Shown here piece after piece: positions 56,701 to 64,000 of a stretch of 64,000 bases of DNA. This DNA is from Meconema thalassinum. Lineage: Eukaryota; Arthropoda; Insecta; Orthoptera; Tettigoniidae. The stretch covers positions 979,386,084-979,450,083 of the forward strand of contig OX336389.2 of NCBI GenBank assembly GCA_946902985.2. Direction: 5' to 3'. A program made the position numbers and the translations under genes. The notes beneath the pieces are model-generated. The model was given only the letters and a program-made list of their open reading frames with translations. It searched no databases and was not told the DNA's origin. The stretch's first letter is position 1. Each line of letters starts with the position of its first letter.

Positions 56701-59379
56701 ACACAAAATCTGGATTTTGCACGTTACAACGCGGTCAGGTATGACACCTCTGACTCTTATAGCTGAAATGGGCAACTCCGTCACCTCAGAGTTTGCTCTA
56801 AGTCTGGCATGGCAATCGGCGGAAATTACACTAATCATCGCCCCAGTATCGATGAGTATGACTACACTGACTTCATTCAAGGTGGCTACAATCTTGGGTA
56901 GACGTGTTAATTCATAATTGTGGTTCGTCGTTAGTCGTTCGTCCAACAAGTCTTCTTGGATTGGCTCCCAGAGTAATATAGAGGCAGTTACTCGGTGCTC
57001 AACCAAACAAGAATCTATTGATTTTTCGGAGTTTTTTTTTCTGTCATGGCGAGAAGTACTGGGCTGGTTCTGCTCCGTCTCCTGCGCCGAATGTCTATTT
57101 TCCCTCGAAGTAGGGTTCCGTTCTCCCTCTTCTTGGATCTGCAATTCTCTCAATTGTTGGAGGTACTCACGGCTCTCCCGCGCTCTTCCTTTCCAATCCC
57201 TGTCTGGCTGGTATCTAGGGTCTCGATTTCTGTCGTAACCCCCACTATATCGATAGTCTCTACGGATACGTCCGTGTTGCTGATTTCTTCCTTCATTCCC
57301 TCGGCGGTTGTTTTCATGACGTCGGTTGTCGTCCGTCCTTCGGTCGAATCGCCGGTCCCAATGACTTCGCCGGTCATCATGTTGATTTCGAGTATACGGA
57401 GTGTTGTTCCATTCTCTCCTGTTATAACTGTAATTGTTATCACGTCGCCCAGAATCCTCTGTGGTTTGTGTTTGTTGTGGCGTCTGGCTTACTTTATCAA
57501 CAGTCGTCAGATTCATATGTCTATCCTCGCGTCTATCAGCCTTCTGCTGACGGTGTGTAGGAAACTGTTCTGTGTTAGCGTCCAACCTTCGCAGTATCTG
57601 GTCACACTGCTGGAAAGTGGATGCCCCTGCAGCGATTAACACACGTTGTACATCCGCAGGGTACTGCCAAACAATTGTGTTCACCAAATCTTGTTCGGAC
57701 AATGGAGGCTGAAGACAACGGAGCTTCGCGAGCTGTATTGCGAAGTAATTCGCATAACGAGTAGGTGTATTGGAACTGTACCTTCGAGTGTACATCTCAG
57801 CTCGGATGCTCTGCTGGATGTCGCTCGACCAATATGTTCTTAATAACGCTTCCTTAAAGTCTTGGTAGCCTGTGAATGAGTATCGGAATGCTCTGAACCA
57901 GGTACCGGCTTGTCCCTCAAGCAGTCGCTCTATAACTCTTAGTTCCCTCTCTGGAGTTACCATAGTATCACGTAAGTAGCTTTCGACATTTGCTAGGAAT
58001 TCCACTGGAGTAACACCGCTCCCAGTTCCCGAGAAGCGAGCTGGTTGCTCCTCTCTTGAACGAATTATGGTGACATTTCCCTGCGTATTCGCGGGTCTGA
58101 AAGTATTTTGCATGTAACTCTGCGTAGGAGTGTTAGTCTCATGACTAATTCGATTAGATGCTGGTTGAAACGGGTGAGCGTTAAAGTTCAAGGTCTGACC
58201 TTGCGCTAAATTAGTGAATTGTGACGGTTGCGATTCCATAGGCGCGCTGGGTTGGAAATGGGTAGGCATCATTCCTCCTGATTGAGATATAGGCGTTTCC
58301 TGAGATTCTCCCATCTGTGGGTGTACGTGTCTCTCTCTTGGAGTCGTCTCGAGTCTGTCCAGGCGTCTTTCTATTACTTCAAGACCTGGGATGGTTCTGG
58401 CTGCGACTTTGTTGCCTAAGTCGTTCAATTGCAGCTCGATCCTGTCAACCTTTCCCTTGAGGTTTGTGTCTACCTCGCGTATGGCCGTCCTAAGGTTATA
58501 ACTGAGGTCTAACCTCTCGGTCACCGCGACTTCCTCAAATCTCTTTTGTAAGGAATCGATATCTCCTTCAACTCTGGACATATTTTCTTGGATTTTACCC
58601 ACATCGTCTCTAACCTCGGCTACCTTAGCCTCGACTGTAGCTTCGTGTTCGTTGAGGTCACCTCTCAATAACATGAGGTCAATTTTGTGTTCCTCATGAT
58701 GAACATCAACTGTCTCACGTAGACTGTCTACGGTTTCCGTCAATTCAGAAATGTTTCTCCTGTTGGTGTTAAGTTCCTCTTTAATCTCCATCATGCCATC
58801 AACGATAATCTTCACGTTGTTATTAACGGCATTGGCAGCTCCTCTCATCAAGATTAAACCAACGTTCATGGTTGCCATGTCCTTCTTCACATTTCCGATA
58901 AATCCCTCGACGTGATCTAGTCGAGTCCCGAATTCTTCCCTGGTATGTTCCAGATCTGCTCTCATGTCTATCTGGACTTTATTCAAGGTTGTCTGAATTT
59001 GAGCTGTGTGCTCCTCCAATCGGTTTTGCACCTCCTCCCTAGCTCTATTCATCTGGTCGGTTAAGCAATCTACGCGCTGGTTAGCCTCCTGATGGTGTCG
59101 TATGACATCAACCCTGACAGCTGCTAAACCTGTCGTCAGATCATTTCTCGCTTCGATCCTATATGTGTCCATGTCTGCCCTGACTTGAGTTAAATCAGCC
59201 CTAACATTATTTACAGAGTGAGTGTTAATCTCTAAGTCCTGTCTTACATTGTTGACTTCCTGTCTAACCTGGTCCACATGACCACTGACATTATTTACAG
59301 CCTGAGTATTCTGTTGAAGATTGGCATTCACACCTGCCATCATCTCTCCAAACACACGACGAATAGTTTCCTCATCCAT
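53773..59379 (-). CDS. Gag-Pol polyprotein of element C
   Basis: One uninterrupted frame of about 1868 residues from the ATG at 59379 (MDEETIRRVFGEMM); the frame upstream has only a TTG. Positions below count from that TTG, 11 residues earlier. Residues ~12-360 form a coiled coil with early VNNVR repeats. Residues ~450-620 are capsid-like (TWFRAFRYSFTGYQDF). Residues ~690-790 are Arg-rich (DRRFDRRTDDNRRHENNRR) without a CCHC knuckle. Protease has LIDTGAMISVI (Asp855) and AILGADFI. RT has YVDD at 1187-1190. RNase H has LETDASAIGIGAI, TEIEALAI and RTDHHALTF. Integrase has H-x4-H (HLSIGH), CDACQ and Asp1615, Asp1675, Glu1710. It ends NAANLKKYHS. Gag and Pol share one frame, so the Gag:Pol ratio cannot be set by frameshifting here; processing by the protease is inferred. 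Confidence 0.95.
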   Translation of the reverse strand: MDEETIRRVFGEMMAGVNANLQQNTQAVNNVSGHVDQVRQEVNNVRQDLEINTHSVNNVRADLTQVRADMDTYRIEARNDLTTGLAAVRVDVIRHHQEANQRVDCLTDQMNRAREEVQNRLEEHTAQIQTTLNKVQIDMRADLEHTREEFGTRLDHVEGFIGNVKKDMATMNVGLILMRGAANAVNNNVKIIVDGMMEIKEELNTNRRNISELTETVDSLRETVDVHHEEHKIDLMLLRGDLNEHEATVEAKVAEVRDDVGKIQENMSRVEGDIDSLQKRFEEVAVTERLDLSYNLRTAIREVDTNLKGKVDRIELQLNDLGNKVAARTIPGLEVIERRLDRLETTPRERHVHPQMGESQETPISQSGGMMPTHFQPSAPMESQPSQFTNLAQGQTLNFNAHPFQPASNRISHETNTPTQSYMQNTFRPANTQGNVTIIRSREEQPARFSGTGSGVTPVEFLANVESYLRDTMVTPERELRVIERLLEGQAGTWFRAFRYSFTGYQDFKEALLRTYWSSDIQQSIRAEMYTRRYSSNTPTRYANYFAIQLAKLRCLQPPLSEQDLVNTIVWQYPADVQRVLIAAGASTFQQCDQILRRLDANTEQFPTHRQQKADRREDRHMNLTTVDKVSQTPQQTQTTEDSGRRDNNYSYNRREWNNTPYTRNQHDDRRSHWDRRFDRRTDDNRRHENNRRGNEGRNQQHGRIRRDYRYSGGYDRNRDPRYQPDRDWKGRARESREYLQQLRELQIQEEGERNPTSRENRHSAQETEQNQPSTSRHDRKKNSEKSIDSCLVEHRVTASILLWEPIQEDLLDERLTTNHNYELTRLPKIVATLNEVSVVILIDTGAMISVISADCHARLRANSEVTELPISAIRVRGVIPDRVVTCKIQILCTVKISSHVYLHEFLVMKGLHHDAILGADFIRKYDGIIEMGRNTVEFKPNEPIQMSLIEEEPEFLSEVDVVEALKGKEIEATLDADEEAESLSAPTHEDLEAILNEYRDIFDTTPGEILDYEYDLVLLDDSPFQKRIYPIAEKHLEEAAKKIHEMEAAGTIKKSPTPFLNPIIPVVKVDGSLRLCLDARALNERLAPEHDRPPKIRDILRKFKGKRIFSSLDLVQSYYHIRLSEHTQKYTGFLFDQTTYVFQKLPFGLKNVGAALIRALDAKLTHEVKQKVICYVDDIIIASGTEEEHLKTLCLVFENLRQANFKVKFDKCRFFQEEVKFVGHIINGEGYRPNPAKIRTVAAFPTPTRVKHVRQFLGILQFFAAHCEKYSETVAPLQGLLKKNCRWNWNDECEIAFRRAKQMLVDSIQLEYPDYSRNFILETDASAIGIGAILLQEDDEKKRHYIAFLSRRLRAHESHYFTTEIEALAIVYALEYRQKLLLGQRIIVRTDHHALTFILRTRLASDRITRWTLFLQQFDLEIVYRPGRENVLADILSRNPEATVNAIDIEGECEEHLRRFRHLPEGQRREEELRHIIRYLERRMDPQDDHYARIAAVADDYLIYHRVLYKFVDEDHTQLRAVIPRRYQESVILMVHLSIGHGGTDKTIATIKESFTWKGLGATVRQCLRACDACQRNKYTSHLLKEQPRPILPTQPRELYAQDLYGPIPKARRGNRYIVVTVDVFTKYTMLHPIQKATAHQIIQRIRRQVIPEAGKPQFLLTDHGSQYTSAEFANAMNELEIGHVLSSIRHPESNPAECVMSIIAKFCRLYCQEEHWRWTEVLVIMAKCINSTVHESTGQIPMVLHLNQMPLRIWDRVIVNPPCLQPSHASRLLAARETMDRQAAKRLRRTRRQRFREPLVEGDLILIRRPGISSPIDRIYGKFLSLYYGPSRIRQPLNNGSYVIEDIRTGERIGTFNAANLKKYHS

Positions 59380-59822
59380 AGATAAGAAATATATGAGAAA
59401 GTGAGGGATCAATTTCTACTGGAACTTACAGCTATGATTAGTTACTTGGTGGTATAAAGCTTGCTTCATTTATATAAATATCACGAGTACAGCTGGAGTA
59501 TGCAAACTAAGTGCTTCTACATTTACAAAGACAACGGTGAGCAAAGCAAAGTATTACATTTACTTAGGATGATGCATCATCAAAGAAAATCCTATCCTTC
59601 ATTTATTCAACACTAAAGCCTCACCCCATGGACTTCTATCAAACATGAATGCCATGCGGTCAATTGATCTGCAGTACGACTTTCTAAGTTCGTCCCAGTC
59701 CTGTCAATTTACCATTAATCAACATTAGGATCCTCAAAAAAATAACATGGTACTGAGGGTCACCACGTTAACGTCGGCACATGAGTTGGGCGCCATTTTA
59801 TGTCGTCCAAGTCAATCCCCAC
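59380..59822 (-). other. Element C 5' leader with second primer-site copy
   Basis: Non-coding leader of about 440 bases. At 59785-59803 it repeats the 19-base ACATAAAATGGCGCCCAAC (complement) that spans the LTR end and primer site 38 bp away. The rest shows nothing I recognise. Confidence 0.7.
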
Positions 59823-59833
59823 GTTGGGCGCCA
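59817..59833 (-). other. Element C primer-binding site, tRNA-Lys type
   Basis: The complement reads TGGCGCCCAACGTGGGG, 5 nt (TAAAA) inside the LTR. This matches the known tRNA-Lys1,2 primer-binding sequence over 17 bases. Confidence 0.85.
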
Positions 59834-59838
59834 TTTTA

Positions 59839-62800
59839 TGTGACCGTTTAGTTGATGTCAACAACCACGATGACTCAACTAACGACACATAAATCGAATA
59901 AAAAGTACCGTGAGGATCAGGTGACCTTCCATAAAGGCTAAAGCGGCACGAGAGTCCGTAGTCCACAGGGATCGTGGTACATGGTGACGATGGTCATAGA
60001 CCGCCTAAGGAAAGGTTCACCTTAAAACTAGACTGAGAAAATAAACATCCAGACTCATGTAAAACACCGTGAAAATTTATTAGAATTCACAAGCCCCTAG
60101 CCTAGTTTCGGAGGGTTATAATCGGCTAGTCCGCAAATTAATAAATAAACTAAGATAAAGAACAGGTCCCCTGCCTGAGAAGTTACTGAAAACCCTCGCG
60201 AAAGATCTAACTCACAATGATAAAGCAACAACAGCAACGCTAGGAATATGGCACGACGCAAGTCCCTAGTTCAAGTTACAAGATCAAGCTAATATCTGAA
60301 TTTACATTTAACAGGGTAGCAAAACAAATCTAGGTTAGGATGGTACCATTTCGACATTTAAATTTAACATTAATTCAACTAGCTAAGTCCTATCAATTAA
60401 CAAAATTTACGGCGATGACGTCCGTAAAAGAAAACAATTACATCCAAAAGCTAAGTGTACAGCCATGAAAAACAAACAATTTAATTATGCTTAATAACTA
60501 TGTGCTAACAGCACACAATAAAGTAACATGTAGGGTTTAATACACTTGACATCATAAATTAATAACGAAATAGACACAGTAGTTTTATTAAAAATTCCTG
60601 CCTACACCTTGGTTTACTCTTTGTAAACCATAGTCATCTAATGTGTATAGTTACGGTGACGAATGCGCAGTTGAGACCACGTCTGACATCGCATGGCCTG
60701 AGCTCCACAAGCTACGAACTCTAGGTTCGCACATGCTTCAGGTCGCTACAAAAATGTCAACTGTCCTAGTCATTTCCTCACAAGGAAATTATCTTCAACT
60801 GCACGGCTATGTCAACAGTTCCAGAATGCAAAGAACAAAGTTAGATAGAAAGAATCGTTAGTTAGGCTTGTTTTACAACAATTATGCATTTTATTATTAG
60901 AATGTCGGTTTATAGGTTTATCGTAGGTTTATGGCGAATAACATTGACAATAGCCTGGGCACGGAGTGTCTCCAACTGAGATCATTCTCCACCAAAAAGC
61001 CTCGACTCAACAGTCGGAATATAATCAACGAGTATAACAACTCGGACACACAATAACACGGGTTACCAGCGGCGCTAAGCTCGCGTTCAATAACTCTGGG
61101 ATAGGCCTGTACAACAGTTACCTTCCAGTAACATCTGGTCAACGGGATCATCCCCGGACAAAGCATACAATAACATCCTGCTATAACAGGGTAGACTTCA
61201 CCATCCTATAGAAAACCTTACATAACTGTACCTGTCATACGACAATACACGCAACAGAGCGCTAAACTAACAAAAACCGATCCATAAAACAAGTGATCAA
61301 ATACAAGAGTGGAAACTGGTTTCCATAAGCAAAATAGCAATGAAAGGAAAAGCGAATACAAATTGTACTCTGTCCTCGTCTATAGTAGTTTTGTCTCACA
61401 ATGAAGCAGGCGTGCTCTAGGTCACTGGGTTACATAACCAGTTTATTCAAGGCCGGCGATTTAATCAATACAAAACCTGCACTTGGCCGGTTCATAAAAA
61501 ACATTACCATGTGTTACGGATCTCTACAGAGTCCGTGTATCAAACGCACGCTATAAATCTGAGTATAGTAATACACTTCCGTCTTTCTACCAAAGACGTC
61601 TAAATGAAAGTAAACTTACAATAACTGAAGCTCTTTGCTTTAAAAATTGCAACTCAGTAGTTGCTAGAACATCAAATAAAAACGTGTCTCACACGACACA
61701 AGAAAAATATGATAAATGTGGCACAGATTCACACACTAGATCTGCTTAATGATACGTTGGGAACCGCGTTCGATGCTAGGCAACGAAACATTCCTTCTAG
61801 TTGTTAGGTTCAAACATGACCAAGAATAGCTTCTGAGCTTATTCAAAATGAAATATAATGCATTTACAAACTGGTAGTTACTGTCGACTACCTAAATGAT
61901 ACGACCGTTCTAACGACAGTCAGGGGTGTAAAAAAGGATGGCTGCGAAGAATGCAGTCAATTAATAACCAAGGCATATGATTGCCATAACTACAGTCAGC
62001 AAAGACTTGAAAATTACCCCAAGTAGGGTTGAACAAAATAGCCTCAAAATGACTACGATCAGGTTCAGCAAAAGGGTAGGCATTGACGTTCCACGACGTT
62101 CACCAAGCTGCACCAGGGCTGACCAAAATGTCTGACCCCAAGGGTGTCTCACTCTAAACTGAAATAAATGACATCTAACTAATCTAGTTACATCCCTACC
62201 TAGAAAAATGGCTGACACTGAGTGTGGTTGATTCACAAACTACATTAAAACTACTACACCACCAGAAACTAGAACAAAGAAGGGGTGTGACAAAAACTCA
62301 CGAAATGGAGGAGCTCTCACTCAGCTCTCTATTCCACAACAAGGGTTGTACATAAACCTCTCTGGCTCTCTGGATCGGTATCCTCCTCATCAGGATTCTC
62401 ATCTGGACTCCCCCAAAGACCAGGGTTCGATTTGTCCCTGTCGACATCTTCGTGGATATGCCTGGAAATGGCATTTTGGCTCCTTCCCTCTCGTTCATCG
62501 TTCTGGAAGTTCCACCATCATGCTGGTTCCTGTAGAAACGTCACCCCCCCATACTGGGATGGTATTAGCCCATGTTGACTGCTTCAACCATGGTGAATAA
62601 AAGTCCAATCACGTGGGTAGCGAAATAAGTTGCGTGATTATTCATCCTCTCACTTCCAAAATTATAATGTCCGTCGTGACTATTATAGGCTTCAATTATA
62701 AGATACGACACAGCCTTAATCTTGCAGATGTGGATTAGCATGTGAGCTAATACTATTTTATAATGCTGCACGTGCTAGTGACGCTACTTTTGTATCACGC

Positions 62801-63557
62801 AGCATCCGTGAATTATACGACGTTTCAAAGATGAAATTTCCACTTTGGCAATTTAAATATCTCATACTATTATAATCACACTTATTCAGGATAATTGTAA
62901 CACTATTACCTGTATATTTCCACTAGGCATCTGCCCTCCACATACGCGTGGGTAATATGTGATGTCACAGCAATGTTGTGCAATACACTATACTTGCCAA
63001 TAATTATTTCCCAAGCTTCTTATTTAATTCACTGGACTTCATCGACAGTGAATATTAGTATTTGCTTGCTCGATGGCACCTTATAATCACTTTTAACGCT
63101 AAACAGCGGATATTCTTCTACGTCTCGTAGGACAAATGTAATTCCACGCCTACACAAGGCGGATTCTCAAGACGCAGTGCTCCGGTACTGGGTGTCTCTA
63201 GAAAGTAGGTCGTCGAAACGAAAACGTTGAGCGACTACTTACGTTCCTTTTTGCGTATCTGCAAGGGTATTACCTTACCTAAAGTAAAAATAAACATTCT
63301 CCAAAATGTTTTAATAATGCAGCATGACGAAATGGAATATTCTGAGTCTCGTAGGAAAGATAAAAATAATTAATAAGACCTCAGATAATAATTAGCAGTT
63401 TACACCAAAGTCAAAAGTGCGATTCACCGCTACTTCAAAGTATCGCGTGATCTCTCAGCTTCACGTGGCTTCCTGGGTGTGTTCAAAAGTACGACATCCC
63501 CTCATAAATGCTCTGTCATAAAAAAAATATCACATGAACCATAGCTCAGCGGGTTCA
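59839..63557 (-). repeat. Element C 5' LTR
   Basis: Same length and ends as 49991-53709. Differences I noticed include caaag/taaag, gtatt/ttatt, gtacgg/gcacgg, aacaaagg/aaaaaagg, catctg/catatg and gtcaaaa/gtcgaaa. Confidence 0.95.
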
Positions 63558-64000
63558 ATACAAATATCTACAAATTAGCGCTAGCTGTTTCCATGCAACT
63601 ACTGTGTGTCAGACAAATACAAACTCTACGTTAATAACACACAAACAAGATATTTACACAAATTGGTCCCATACACCATAAATTGACTTGTCAATAATAA
63701 AATATTACTCAGTACTCAGCCTTCAGCAAATCAGCGTCATCGGACATCGGCAGCCATCTTCCTAAGTAAATGTTTTAGCTCATGGCAATCATTTCAACGA
63801 AGTGATGATGATTCCAGACTGCTTCCATAATCGACGCTGCCATCTCTCGTGCTGATACAAAAATGTTTGCCAAATTAATACACACTCGATTTCTGTCTAC
63901 TAAATATCACCTGTTTGAGTACTTTGTTCCCCAAAACAGTCTGTTGGCGAATTGTCGAAGATACTGGCCCTACAAAATAGTACAGTGACTATCTATCAAA
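63558..64000 (-). mobile_element. Element D right LTR, last segment (runs off the window)
   Basis: atacaaatatctacaaatta onward equals about 21170-21610 in the left D LTR. It begins with the second copy of C's atac target. About 820 further bases of the LTR are expected beyond 64000, ending near a GGGTTCA. Confidence 0.92.

Larger units (their letters stand above)
49991..63557 (-). mobile_element. Element C: intact Ty3/Gypsy retrotransposon with 3.7-kb LTRs
   Basis: Minus-strand element: 3' LTR 49991-53709, gag-pol 59379 to 53773, 5' LTR 59839-63557, flanked by atac (49987-49990 and 63558-63561). Both LTRs are exactly 3719 bp. Reading them side by side I found about six differences, i.e. roughly 0.2%. 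Gag-pol has no stop or frameshift. Primer site and polypurine side are present, and no env follows pol. It is the youngest insertion in the window and could be active. Confidence 0.95.

Noticed and set aside
57046..57639. 197-codon plus-strand frame
   Set aside because: It is the antisense shadow of the Arg-rich part of the element C Gag.

Overview
The window looks like a transposon-dense stretch of a large arthropod genome, most likely an insect. The evidence is nested Ty3/Gypsy retrotransposons with very long LTRs, RTE-, CR1- and L2/CR1-like LINEs, minisatellite-bearing DNA elements and a short inverted-repeat element. I see no complete host gene, no tRNA or rRNA gene, no CRISPR array and nothing bacterial. 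The organism call is inference from the element types only.

Layout. 171-1233 (-): decayed fragment of a conserved invertebrate PIN/FEN-like family. 1400-2630: degenerate ~160-bp tandem repeat. 3597-6780 (-): decayed RTE-clade LINE. 7438-11112 (-): nearly intact LINE encoding a PHD-like finger, an APE endonuclease and a reverse transcriptase, with a 2A-like motif and one frameshift. 11113-18110: a ~430-bp repeat, present about three times and broken up by a 3.87-kb solo LTR (11237-15104, TSD ATAT), a 1.69-kb inverted-repeat element (15541-17226, TSD ATAT) and a 317-bp MITE (17707-18023, TSD TA). 18110-20616: mostly unassignable.

From 20617 to the window end there is one nest. Gypsy element D (minus strand, old, broken) runs from a truncated left LTR (20617-22431) through pol and gag to its right LTR, which starts at 30649 and leaves the window at 64000. 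Two other Gypsy elements sit 45 bp apart inside that right LTR. Element B (plus strand, 32140-49941, 4-bp TSD gtac/gttc) has 3.6-kb LTRs and a CR1-like LINE (34217-37641) in its 5' LTR. Element C (minus strand, 49991-63557, TSD atac) has two 3719-bp LTRs that are almost identical, and one uninterrupted gag-pol frame. LTR divergence judged by eye gives the order D (~4%), B (~2%), C (~0.2%), which fits the nesting.

The three Gypsy elements share features and look like one lineage: LTRs of 2.8-3.9 kb starting TGAACCC, a long coiled-coil N-terminus on Gag, a basic region without a CCHC zinc knuckle, fused gag-pol in the intact copy and no env. C has a tRNA-Lys-type primer site that is duplicated together with the LTR terminus. 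The B-type LTRs, including the solo LTR, carry two short hairpins whose stems appear to covary.
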